From positions 49,266,094 to 49,330,093 of the forward strand of contig CAMZMU010000027.1 in assembly GCA_947311845.1 (NCBI GenBank): 64,000 nt of DNA. The letters are read 5' to 3'. The first letter of the stretch is position 1. The number at the start of each line of letters is the position of its first letter. Origin of the DNA: Poa pratensis. Its lineage: Eukaryota; Streptophyta; Magnoliopsida; Poales; Poaceae. The translations under genes and the position numbers were made by a program. This document shows positions 31,653 to 42,820 of this stretch, in pieces. A model generated the notes under the pieces. It did not search any database. It was not told where the DNA came from and saw only the letters and a program-made list of their open reading frames with translations.

Positions 31653-34600
31653 TGAAATCCTATTTGTTATGTCTAAATTTTGGTTGTGATTTGTTTATAC
31701 CCATTTGGAAAATAAATTATTTTCAAATGTTTCAATTGTGTTATTTTAAATAATTTTATTTAAGCCACAAATAATTTGTTTAAAAACATTTTTTTTAAAA
31801 TTGACATTAAGTGTCAAATTTGCAAATTAACATATTATGGAATTTCAAATTTTAAATTGTTATGGAAAATCTTATTTGAAGGTTTTAAAACAAAGAGTTT
31901 GATTTTGCAAAATTGTACAAATTGATTTGAGCTCATTTGGAGTTTCAAAACTAGAGTTATAAAAGATTTCAGAAAAAGGAAAAAGAAAAGTTTTGAACAA
32001 AAAAAATAGAAGCGCAGCCAGCCCAGAAACGGCCCAGGCCAGCCTCTCCCCTCTCTCTCACTGCCAGGTGGGCCCCACCCCTGACGTGTATCATCCCCAA
32101 CTCCCGACGAGATCTTCCTGGTTTCGTATCTATCTCGAACTCGAGATCATCCACGCGTTTTAAACGATTCTATCCGAGTTTCCCCGTCTATTTATACCCC
32201 GAACCTCCTCTCCGTTTTCCCCCAACCAATTCATCTACGAGCTGCCAGGCTGCTCGTATGCAAGCTCGCCGTCCGCCATTGCCGCCGCCGTCTTCCGCAA
32301 ATTCCGGTGAGCTACGATCGATCTAGTCTCTCAATCCCTCCCCCTCTTCATCACCTTGACCTTGCGATCCTCTAATTTTGCGCATTGTTTTTCTCCGAGC
32401 TCCAGCGCGACGTTGCTTCCTCGACACCACCACCGGTTGCGGAAGCTGCTCCGATGAGCGATACAAGGAGGAGAAGGACGCCGCGACATCCTCGACCCGT
32501 AATCAGCTTCGCCGCGACGCCCTGCACCCAGCGGTATGCGCAAGCCCTCCCGTTCACGTTCTTTAGAATTCCGGCGTTTCTGGCGATGGCGCCACCGTAG
32601 AAACTAGGTTTCCGGCATTGCTTCCCGGCCAGTCGCGCCGCTACTTTGGGTCCTGTCAATCTAGATCGTTAGATCTGTGGTGTACGGTGGAGATTAGATC
32701 CACGCCGCGAAGGGGTATCAGCCAACGAGAAGATGCCACGTCGCCAAGTTGTCCGCATCCGTCCGCGAAGCCGTCGTCGCGTCCACGTCCAGTCCGCTCC
32801 CGCAATCGGCGCGAAGATGCTGAACACCAATCGGAAGACGCCGCGTGGACAACCGCCGCCAGGGCCTTGCTGTTTTATTTCTTTTAACGTTTTTATTACA
32901 GATTAGTCCCCATATATTAGATCTATTAATAATTTTTATTGGCTCGGCCAATTTTTTGCAAACTTTATAGTTTTGGAAAGCTTATGACACGTAGAACCTT
33001 TTGGGCATTTTAGTTTTATAGTTTTGCCAAACTTATTTGGTTTCAATTTTTAAAATGGTTGCTTTAGTAAATTTGACTTAACTTGATTTTAGAAATTGAT
33101 TTTGAGTAAATCCTTTTGCTATATTTTTTTAGTTGATCTTTGGCCATAGGAACACTCTAGTATTTTTGTAAAGTATTTTTATATATGATTTTTGGTATTT
33201 ATTTGTTGGTATGCTTTTTTAAGGTATTTAAATTATAATTAATACTTAAAAAATTACTTGATCATATGTTCGGGTTATAAAATAACTTAGTGTTATGTTG
33301 AGGAGTTGAGATGCGGTAAAAAGTACTTAGAAAAATTTTCATCTCAACGTTATCTTCTCCCTTAGAAATTTGGTTACCTCTTTTGTCAACTTTCCTTAGA
33401 AAAATTTGGCATCTCAAAATTGCTAAAACTTGTCTTAGAAAATTTTAGCATCTTAGTACTTGGTTGTTTTCCTTAGAATTTTAGACACCTAATAGTTGTC
33501 CCCTTGTCCTTAGCAATTTTTGGAACTCTATGTTTGTCTTTCTTTCCTTAGAATATTTTGCATGGCAAGCATATCTTTTTCCTTAGAATAATTTTGCACA
33601 TCATACATGGCATATAGTTTTTCTTAGAATTTTTGTGATGTTTGGTTGTTCATTGTGACTGTTTGATGTGTTAGAATATTCGGAGGGAAACGAGGATTAT
33701 TGCAACGGCTGCTACTGCTCTTCTTCCTGTTGCCAAGGCAAGTGGCACACCCTCATGAGTTTCCTATTTATTTTACCTATGCATGACTTAGTGTATTTTC
33801 TATAAGAATGTGGATAGTATTGCTATGCTGAAAACCACACTATATCCTTTTACTAGTTGTCTAGCATCCTATGATAACCTAGTAGAAATATTGAAGCTAT
33901 GCAAATGTTTTATTGAAGAGGCAAATTTCTACTAAAGTTAAAATGAAACACCTGGGTGGATTTGGGATTGATTGGATGTATGAGTTGAGTGTCTACTCAG
34001 GACATGTTCATGGGGGTTTTCACCTAAGATAGTTTACTATACTTAGGACCATGGTATGTGGGGGTTCTTACCTGAGAGTTCACTTGAGGACGGCCACCCT
34101 GGAACAAAGGGACAAAGTTTTATCCAAGTGAAGATGCTTCCAGTGCAGCCACGTGATATAATGGCTCTGCCTTGACTTTTCCCCAAAGGTCTCGTCTCAG
34201 GCTTCTCCTTTCCTTTTCACTTATGAGGGTCAAGGACAGAAGGGTTGATTGAGTCTCGTGGTGAAAGTGCACACCCTCTCGAGAGTTAGAACTAAGTACT
34301 TAGCCGTGTCCCGGTTACGGACATTTTGAGCAGCTGATCAAGGACGTCAACGGAGGCTCCCAACATTCCAATTTCTTAAGTTAAAAATTTGAAGGTTGAA
34401 CAAAGGTAGACAAGAGGGTGGTTTTCATGCCATACTTGTTTTGACAAAAGAAAGTGTTATAAAGAGATAGGAAAAATTGGCTTTATGCAAGTTAGCCTTG
34501 AACTCCACCAGCCAGATATGCATATAGGTTATTAGAGTTATTCCACTAAGTGTCCACATAGTGTCACTTGCCAGTTCCATTTTTAATGGTCTGACCACTC

Positions 34601-34927
34601 TGTTGCAACATTTTATTTGTTGCAGATTGTTCTGATGACGAGTGAGTTCACGTTAAAGGTTTCGAGTCTGCAACCAACATGTTCGCCTGTGGCGCATGAA
34701 GATGATGGAGACTCCATGAAGAATAATTTTCCGCTGCTTTACTCTTTCAAAGCTAGCTTCGTGCTATGTAATTTGTAATGGATAATTTTCCTAAGTACTG
34801 GGTCCACGTGTAATAATTGATACTTTGTTGTGATATTTCATCTTAAACTGTGTATGTAAATGAATCGATCCAGGGGTTTGCACTATACACAGGGATCTTG
34901 CCAGTTTTTAAGTGCAGGTCCGCTACA
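31653..34927 (+). repeat. probable solo LTR or LTR-derived segment inside the Copia element
   Basis: A roughly 3.3-kb segment that belongs neither to the Copia RT nor to the additional ORF. The left third is AT-rich U3-like sequence leading to CTATTTATA (32188-32196), then a GC-rich 5'-exon-like stretch ending CCG|GTGAGC near 32310, a long T-rich intron-like part, and TTGTTGCAG before 34627. It begins TGAAATCC and ends CCGCTACA, so TG...CA termini are possible, but no 5-bp duplication is present. At the right edge the Copia RT stops abruptly after coding for DVDQKLY. An ancient insertion followed by deletion explains this best. Edges are uncertain, especially the left. Confidence 0.5.
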
Positions 34928-35875
34928 GATAAAGTTTTTGATCAACATCGATACCGTCATGGTTAAGTTCAAGATGGCATTTGGTGTCCATGGGAAACCG
35001 CTTCCCTTAGCATTGTGCATATTGAACCTCTTGAGCATGTCTTGGGTATATTTGGTTTGAGAGATGAAAGTCCCTTCATTCAATTGCTTGATCTCAAAAC
35101 CGAGAAAGAACTTCAATTCGCCCATCATAGACATCTCGAACCTATCGGTCATAAGCTTTGAAAATTCATCATTGAAAGCTTTGTTAGATGAGCCAAATAT
35201 AATATCATCAACATAAAGTTGGCATATGAAAAGCTCCCCTTTACCCTCTTGGTAAAGAGGTGGGATCGATTTGCCCCAATTCAAATCCACGGTCTAGCAA
35301 TAGCTCTCTTAGGTGCTCATACCAAGCACGAGGTGCTTGTTTGAGACCATAGAGCGCCTTATCAAGCTTGTAGACATGGTTAGGGAATTTAGGGTCCTCG
35401 AAACCCGGTGGTTGCTTAACATATACCAACTCCTTTAAAGGACCATTAAGAAAGCACTTTTCACATCCATTTGTTGCAATTTAAAGTTATGATGTGATGC
35501 ATATGCAAGAAGGATACGGATGGACTCAAGGCGAGCCACGGGTGCATAAGTCTCTCCAAAATCAATGCCTTCAACTTGAGAGTACCCTTGTGCAACCAAT
35601 CTTGCCTTGTTCCTCACAACCATTCCATGCTCATCTTGCTTGTTCTTGAATATCCACTTTGTGCCTATAACATTGCGGCAATCTTTTGGCTTCTCAACTA
35701 GATTCCACACTTTGTTGCGCTTGAAGTTATTGAGTTCATCATGCATAGCTTCTAACCAATCCGGATCTTCAAGAGCTTCAAACACTTTCTTTGGTTCCAC
35801 CATGGAAATATGAGCTTGATGTTCACTAAAGTTGCCAATTGCCTTCTTGTGGTAACACCTTCTTGTGGTCACCAA
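34928..35875 (-). pseudogene. reverse transcriptase of the Copia element, 3' truncated
   Basis: The Copia RT is read over three frames: [54 protein letters not shown], then [20 protein letters not shown] and [16 protein letters not shown], then CQLYVDDIIFGSSN with the catalytic YVDD intact (near 35205-35216) and GELKFFLGFEIKQL. It ends after DVDQKLY at 34928, where the foreign LTR-like segment begins. The following RNase H (the SRPDI... region) is absent from the window. Confidence 0.88.
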
Positions 35876-37574
35876 GGATGTTTTCTAGACGGTGACTCTT
35901 TATTTAAAGTCTTTTCAACTCTTGCTTTACGACGGGCTTCGATATCTCTATTGCATCTTGGAGGTATCTCTTGATCATCTTGATCATTTGAGTCCCCGTC
36001 TTGACCGGAATGTTGACCTTGATCATCTTGAAGCACATCTTCAACAATGGAAGGAGAGGGTTGATCTTGGTCATGACCTTGGCTAGCATCAACAATAGGA
36101 GAACTTGGTTCTTGCATAGCAACTTGGTCAACATGAGGAGGGTCTTGAACTTGTTCTTGGGGTGGTGCATCATTTGCTTCCATGATAGGCGCCGTTTCAA
36201 CTTGTGATGAAGAGGCCTCCACTTGAATGGAGCTTGGACTTGCTTGAGGAGACTCGTAATGAATCTCAACGGGACGATGGAAACCAATGCCCATTCTTCT
36301 TATAGCATCTTGAGGCTCTTCATTATCTACATCACAAACATGAAATTGCGCCACTTGGGAGCCGTCATTCTCATCGAACCTCACATCACAAGATTCTATG
36401 ACTTTCCCAACGGTTTTGTCATAGACTCTATAGGTGTGAGATTCGGCACCGTACCCAACAAAAACACCCTCTAAAGCTTTAGATTCAAATTTAGACAAAC
36501 GAACACTTTTGTTCTTATAGAAACACTTACAACCAAATACTCGGTAGTAGGAGACATTGGGCTTGTTGCCGGTGAGCATCTCATAAGATGTAAACTTCTT
36601 GCCAACCGAAAGAATAGCCGGTTTGATGAATGACACGCCGTGGAGATAGCCTCGGCCCATAAGAATAGCGGAGACTTAAACTCCGCCAACATAGACCTTG
36701 CCATATCCATGAGAGTCCGGTTCTTCCTTTCGGCTACACCATTTTGTTGAGGGGTATATGCAGCGGAATATTGATGACGAATCCCCTCTTCACTAAGAAA
36801 CTCATTTAAGGTGTAGTTCTTGAACTCGGAGCCATTATCACTCCTAATGACCAATATAGGGACATTGTGTTGGCGTTGAACTTCATTGGAAAAGTCGATG
36901 ACGGCTTGTTGGGTCTCATCCTTCGTCTTGAAGAAATAAACCCAAGTAAATCTTGAATAGTCATCAACAATCACCAAACAATATTTCTTCCCACCAAGAC
37001 TAGGTTGAGGCACGGCACCAAAGAGATCAACATGAAGAAGTTCCAATATCCTCTTTGATGAAATGATGGTCTTGCTTGGATGGGGAGAATCATGCATCTT
37101 TCCTTCAACACAAGCCCTACAAAGACGATCTCTAGAAAAAGAAACATTGTCTTTTAGTCCAAGAATGTGGCCACCCTTGTGAAGACTTTGCAAAGTTCTC
37201 ATGTTGACATGGGACAAGCGGCGATGCCACAACCATCCCACGTCGGCCTTTCCGAATAGGCATATTGCTTGAGTGTTGGTAGACCCCGAAAAGTCCACCA
37301 CGAACAACTCATTTTCAACATACCCAACGAACATGACCTTTAGAGTCTTGCTCCTCAAGAGTACCACCATATCAATAGTAAAATGGACATCAAAATTCAT
37401 CTTATTAAGTGCACGAACGGACATAAGATTGTAACCGAGGGACTCGACAAGCATGACATTTACAAGGGTGATATCCTTTGCAACTACCACCTTGCCGAGA
37501 CCCGTTACCTCCGCTTTTGATTTATCACCATAGGAGACGGATGCTTGATTTATATTTGGTCCCAACTCCGTCAT
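35869..37574 (-). pseudogene. GAG-pre-integrase and integrase of the Copia element
   Basis: The pre-integrase zinc region contains WLWHRRLSHVNMRTLQ and LCRACVEGK. The integrase core has its three acidic residues: Asp in LLHVDLFGAV, Asp in VIRSDNGSEFKNY and Glu in QQNGVAERKNRT. A frameshift near 36500-36660 separates the core from its tail (VGYGAESHTYRVYDKT), which continues into a Gln/Asp-rich linker. Upstream the protease region is only weakly visible, and the DSG box is not clear. Confidence 0.87.
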
Positions 37575-37648
37575 GATCTCTTGCTTCCGGTCATATGACT
37601 AGTGCATCCACTATCAACCACCCATTTAGACCCACCGGAAGCATAGTC

Positions 37649-40163
37649 CTACAAGAAATCATTGCTTGGTTTTAGGTACCCATTTCTCAATGGGTCCTCT
37701 TTTGTTAGCAACAAGGGTCTTAGGAACCCAAATAGAATAAGCAATGTAACCATCATAAGGACCAACATATTTTGCATAAACATCCCCATAATAATCAACA
37801 TAAAGAATGTAGTTGGGATTGTTATGCCCCGCAAAGTCACTACGAGTGGTCTTGCCCCTAGTGGCATTACCACCCGCAATGGAAGTCTTGGCTTGTGCGG
37901 GCTTGGCATTGGTGTTGCTCTTCTTCTTCTTTGCCTTGGCCACATAACCAAGGCCCTCCTTCCCTTTGTGTGGCTTTTGCTCAAAAATTTGAGCAACAAC
38001 CTTTTCTTTACCTTTAGGAATAGAGGTCTTGGCACTAGTGGCCTTGGCAAGCTCAACCTTCAACCTAGCATTTTCCTCAATAACATTTGCATGATCACAA
38101 GAGGGAGTAGAGTGCTAGGTGAGTTAGATTTAGAAAGTTGAGTTTGAAGTTGCTCATGAGACTTGACTAGAAGAGAGTGGGTACTTTCCAAGGCCTTGTG
38201 AGCCTTGTTAAGTTTCTCCACATCCTCAAGGAGTCTAGCATTAGCAACCACAAACTCGGCTTTCTCCTTTTTAATCACTTTATATTTAGCAAAGACATGT
38301 CTCTATCCTTAATGATTTTAGCAATTATTTCATCATTTTTATCATCAAGAGACTCAATTCTTTCCTCAAGAGAGTTCTATATTCACTCTCTTCTTGAAGA
38401 GAGGCATTCAAGGATGCAATGGTGAGAGAATCCTCTCTCTCAATTTTTCCCTTGTCATCAAGGATTTCTTCGGCCGCATCAAGTTGTCTCAAGAGAGACT
38501 CAACATATGCCTTAGTTTCACCTTGCAAGTTAGCCACAATAGTATCGGAAGCAACAAGTTCTTTCTTAATCACAAGACTAGTTTTATCATCTATTTCATG
38601 CATAGTCTTGGGAGTAGAAGATGATACCTCGGTGACGTGAGCCATGAGGCAACGAGCGGTGTTGATGGAGAGGTTCTCATTGGGGGATTCGAAGAGAGAA
38701 GGAGGTGGAGTTGATACAATGGCCAAAGCGGCCACCTCACGAGTGGGTTCTTCTTCTTCTTCGGAATCCTCGGAAGGATACTCTTCTTGAGTCATCAACA
38801 CAATTCTTGGTGCTTTCTTGAAGAATGGCTTCCTCTTGACAAAAGGCTTCTTTTGTATCATGTTTGATTGCCCTTGAGGACAAGCCTTCCACCGTTTTGC
38901 TCTCTATTCTCATAAGGACAATCTTGATGAAGTGATGCTTGTTATGACAATTGTAGCAAGTCTTTATCCTATTAGCAAACTCCTTCTTCCCACTTGGATT
39001 GTTTGTTCGATCAAGTTGAGCCTTTGCCTTGGCCGGGTCATTCCAAAAGTCCTTGTTGCAAGAGCTATGTGACCATGGAGGGCTGTTCAAGTTCATCGGG
39101 AGGAAGGTTGTTCGGGCATGCTTCAACTTCATCATGTTCATCAAGGCACACAACCTTGGCCTTCAAAGCAAGAGAGGGACCTTGCTTCATTCCCATGGCC
39201 CTAGCACGGTTGTCTAGAGCATTCTTGGTGGCAACCTTGGAGGCTTGCATCTCTTGCATAACTTCATTGGATGTCATCTCAAGGTAGTTGAATTTTCCTT
39301 GAATGGCCTTCAAGTCAACGGGCTCGAAGGGCATGAGAGCATTCACATACTTCCTCTTGATCCAAGCATCATCCACATAGGTTGCCCCAACATTATGAAA
39401 GGCTTTGGCAAGAATCTTGAGTCTTGCATACATCTCTCATGAGTTTCACTATCAAGCATGTAGAAACCTTCGGCTCATTGCTCAAGCATCAAATCTATTC
39501 CTCTTCATGCTTTCATTTCCAAGAAATGCCACCTCAAGGCACTCCCAAGCTTCTTTGGCGGTGGAGACGTTTGAATGTGATGAAGACCACTTTCTCCAAC
39601 GGCAAGTTCAATCATGTGGAGAGCGGAAGCATTGAGTTGTTTCTCGGCCACCTCTCTTCTTGTCAAGTTGTTAGGATTCACGGCCTTGTATCCCTCTTGA
39701 ATGATCCTCCAAAGCTCGATAGAGGAACTGTTGATATGAGATTTCATTAAGTGTTGCCAAGTAGCAAAAGCCAATGCATTAAGTTTAGGAGGTGGACCCA
39801 AAGGGTTTATGCGAGTATGATGGATAGGTGGGTCGGGAGAGTACACAAAGGGAACCCCATGGTACTCCGGCTTCCCACCTTCGGGAGTGTGGTAGATGTG
39901 GAAGATTTCTTAGGGTCGGTTTCTTTATCTTCAACCCCTTTCTTTTCCCTTTTCCCTCCTCGGTATCACCGTCATGGGAGGTAGCGGAGTCTCTAGTGGG
40001 GTGGTCTCCTTAGGAACCTTGCCACTTGCGAGTTGTTGATCAACTCACGCATCTCGGCAAATTTGGTATCCATGGACGATATCAAAGATGTCTCCATCAT
40101 TTGAGATCGGCCATGGATGCCGTAGTGGCTTGGTCCTCCGGGATCACCCTCACTTCGTGTCAT
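37649..40163 (-). pseudogene. gag of the Copia element
   Basis: A start is likely at ATG 40163 (MTRSEGDPGGPSHYG), followed by frame changes. Core gag sequences are FATWQHLMKSHINSSSIELW and AKAFHNVGATYVDDAWIKRK. The zinc knuckle begins CYNCHNKHHFIK, but a 1-bp deletion destroys the expected H...DC part (near 38930). Next comes a long charged coiled-coil region, AAEEILDDKGKIEREDSL, characteristic of SIRE/Maximus gag, then a Lys-rich tail. Confidence 0.82.
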
Positions 40164-40200
40164 ACTTCTCTTAGGCGGTTAAGCCCAACAAGAGAGCCGA

Positions 40201-40213
40201 GGCTCTGATACCA
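40201..40213 (-). other. primer-binding site of the Copia element
   Basis: Minus-strand TGGTATCAGAGCC, complementary to the initiator tRNA-Met 3' end, lies two bases inside the 5' LTR. Confidence 0.92.
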
Positions 40214-40215
40214 AT

Positions 40216-41517
40216 TGAAAGGATCGTATGACACCTAGAGGGGGGGTGAATAGGTGCTACTTCAATTTTAGTACTTTTTCAAATTAGGCTTGACACAAAA
40301 GGTAAATTCTCTAGATATGCAACTAAGGTGAATTTACCTATATGACAAGCAGCAACTAAACAAGATACACGAAGTAAAGACTATAAACAAGGATAGAAGT
40401 AACCGAAGTGAAAGCACGCGGAGACACGGATGTAATCCCGAGTTCCTCCTTTTTAGGGGAGTACGTCTCGTTGGAGAGGTGTGAGCTACCACGAAGGTCA
40501 AAACTCAACCGCCACAAAGGCGTCACCTTCTTCTCCGATGAACCGCACCACAAAGGTTTGGTTCACCTTCCACTATCGGAATCCTTCAAGGCGGAATCCG
40601 GAGCCCTTACAACAACGATCCGGGGCACAACCCACAAGAGGATTGGGGGCTCCCGAACAGCTACAAATCTGTCACAAAGACAACAAGTGAGTACAATAAG
40701 AGCTAGGTTTTCCCAATGGAAATCCTAGCAAAGGGTCCCTCAAGTGAATGAGGGGGAAATGAAGAACGGCTTGGTGAAGATGTAGATCCGGGGCTTCTCC
40801 TTCAATCCTCCAAGTATCAACGAGTTTGGGTGGAGGGATTGGGAGATCTATCAAATCTTGAGCTTGCAATAATGGAGTTCTTCAATGTGGTCAAGCTGGT
40901 TGTCCAAAGGTTGGTGAAGAGGCATTTATAGTCCCCTTCAAAATATGGTCGTTGAAGGGGTAAGTCGTCGCTGCGCAGAGAAGAGCCGGCCGTGGGGCCG
41001 GCCTAAACCGGCTGGAGGGCCGGACCACCTCCCGAGCAAACCGGCCACTGGGCCGGCTTAAACCGGCTGGGAGGCCGGACCACCTCCCGAGCAAACCGGC
41101 CACTGGGCCGGCCTAAACCGGCTGGGAGGCCGGCCTGGTCGCTGGAGAAACCTGCCCAGCACACGAGCCAAACCGGCATTGGGGCCGGCCTAAACCGGCC
41201 GGGGGCCGGCCGGGCACCCGAGCAGACCGGCCATGGGGCCGGTTTAGACCAGCTGGGGGGCCGGTTGGGCACCCGAGCCAACCGGCCTTGAGCCCGGTTT
41301 TGGCCGGCTGGGAGGCCAGTTGCCTCCCTGCGCTTCTTCTCCCTTCATGTTAGACTTTCCGACAATCCACTTTTCTTCCCTTTTTTGCATAGAGAGAGAT
41401 CCACTAGTATCTTTCGATATAGATGGTCATATTTCCTGTAGACACTTAGTGGTGTGTTAAATACTTCCAAGTGTTGTGATCAAACATTAAAACAAGATTA
41501 ATGGATATGTCCTTTCA
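40216..41517 (-). repeat. 5' LTR of the Copia element
   Basis: 1302 bp, TGAAAGG...CCTTTCA. TATAAAT on the minus strand at 40924-40930. It carries about six units of the GCCGGCC minisatellite (40984-41320), one fewer than the other LTR. Confidence 0.92.
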
Positions 41518-41522
41518 GTGAC

Positions 41523-42160
41523 ACTTCTGGGGATGGGTATCCCGTCTGCGTCTTTTGTCATAAACGATGAATCGAGGTTGCGAGTGGTCGCAGCCCTCTC
41601 AGCATCTGTCATCAGGTTGATGCGCGGTCTGGAGCACCTGTTGTCTTGTGTAACGGTTGGTCCTGAGGAGGAGAAGGAGTAAGCTGCTCGGCGAGCACTC
41701 GACGCGTCGGCGAGTTCTGTCCGTCTGGCTAGATCAGCTTTCTCGCGCAACAGCTTCTCATTTTTCTTCCATACGAGGTATTGGTAAGCCATCATCTCTT
41801 CTCGGGTCGCCTCCGCTGGGGGAAGGTGCACTCTTGGACGTGTTTCATTGCCTGGACCCCCATCTCTTGAGTGATCATCTGGGTTGTTACTTTGTCCGGC
41901 ATGGTGACTTCCATTGGAAATGTGGGTTCCTCGCGGCGGGGACCGGTGTCGGGTGTCCTGTTGTTTGTTGCGTCCACCATGAAGACTTGGACAGGGTAAG
42001 ACTGCGTAGTCGAGTACGCGTTGCTGCTGCTGCTCTCGCCGCCGGAGCTGTCTTCGGAGCCGAAGATGGAGGCGACGTGGTAGACGCCGCAGTCGGTGTA
42101 GAACTCGTCAGGCGAAGCAGCAGTCGGTGGTGTCGCGGGCGTCGGAGTCAAAAAAGACAC
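41523..42160 (-). pseudogene. N-terminal gag part of Gypsy element 2
   Basis: Two frames: FLTPTPATPPTAASPDEFYT (from 42160) and PAEATREEMMAYQYLVWKKN, with a charged helical stretch (LLREKADLARRTELADASSA) and an end in DADGIPIPRSVT where the Copia element is inserted. The central gag core (roughly 150 residues in relatives) is missing at this junction, so an internal deletion preceded the Copia insertion. Confidence 0.72.
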
Positions 42161-42344
42161 GGGTGTAGCTGAGGCAGATGCGATATCCGCGGTCGATGAA
42201 GGCTCGGGTCCCGTGGTCGGAGTAGATGCGATCTCCGAAGTGGACGAAGGCGCGAGTCCCGCGGTCGGAGCAGATGCGATCTCTGAAGTCGACGAAGGCG
42301 AGTTGAAGGCACGAGTCCCGCGGTCGATGAAGGCTTGGGTTCCG

Positions 42345-42585
42345 CGGTCGGAGCAGATGCGATCTCCGTAGTCGACGAAGATGCAGGTGAGATAGTCGAA
42401 ACAGATGCGATCTCCGTAGTCGACGAAGATGCAGGTGACGTAGTCGAAGCATGTGCGATCTCCGTAGTCGACGAAGATGCAGGTGACATAGTCGAATCAG
42501 ATGTGATCTTCGTAGTCGACGAAGATGCAGGTGACGTAGTCGAAGCAGGTACGATCTCCGTAGTCGACGAAGATGCATGTGCGCG
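42345..42585. repeat. 48-bp minisatellite, about five units
   Basis: Unit ATCTCCGTAGTCGACGAAGA, then TGCAGGTGACGTAGTCGAAGCA plus a few bases, repeated with small changes in the gag leader of Gypsy element 2. Different frames read it as STTEIASVSTISPASS or as HLHLRRLRRSHL. Confidence 0.8.
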
Positions 42586-42802
42586 ATCAGAGAGTCGGAG
42601 CGTCCCCCACTTGTTCACATGGAATTTCATGCTGCCAAAAGTAAGGCACATACCTCCGTAGAGATCGGCGTACACCGATCGGTGGGCCGGCGGGTGGGGA
42701 ACGAATTCGAAGGAGCCGAAGCGGATCGGCGCCGTGATTATCGACGTGTCGACGGTTATTGCAGATGGAGCGGGTGCAACCATGATCCCATCACTCTTCT
42801 TT

Positions 42803-42819
42803 CCCACAGACGGCGCCAG
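42803..42819 (-). other. primer-binding site of Gypsy element 2
   Basis: Minus-strand TGGCGCCGTCTGTGGGA lies two bases inside the 5' LTR. Confidence 0.75.
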
Positions 42820-42820
42820 T

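Larger units (their letters stand above)
27931..41517 (-). mobile_element. Copia LTR retrotransposon, SIRE/Maximus-like, nested in Gypsy element 2
   Basis: A 13.6-kb element with LTRs TGAAAGGAT...TCCTTTCA, 5-bp duplication GTGAC (27926-27930 and 41518-41522), and a tRNA-Met-type PBS next to the right LTR. Minus-strand order is gag with a long coiled-coil tail, integrase, RT, then an additional ORF before the 3' LTR. Integrase before RT defines Copia. Large size, long LTRs and an extra 3' ORF suggest the SIRE/Maximus lineage. The RNase H segment is missing and its place is taken by an LTR-like segment (31653-34927). Confidence 0.92.

Noticed and set aside
32331..32951. Several GC-rich frames on both strands
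   Set aside because: They fall in the GC-rich 5'-exon-like part of the LTR-like segment; mutually overlapping, no domain, no consistent codon pattern.
40201..40213. tRNA-like sequence
   Set aside because: Only the 13-nt primer-binding complement of tRNA-Met is present, not a tRNA gene; the same holds at 57479.
42108..42661. HLRRLRRSHL-type repeated peptide and its plus-strand counterpart VDEDAGD
   Set aside because: Alternative frames of the 48-bp minisatellite; the Ser/Thr-rich frame continuous with the gag leader is preferred.
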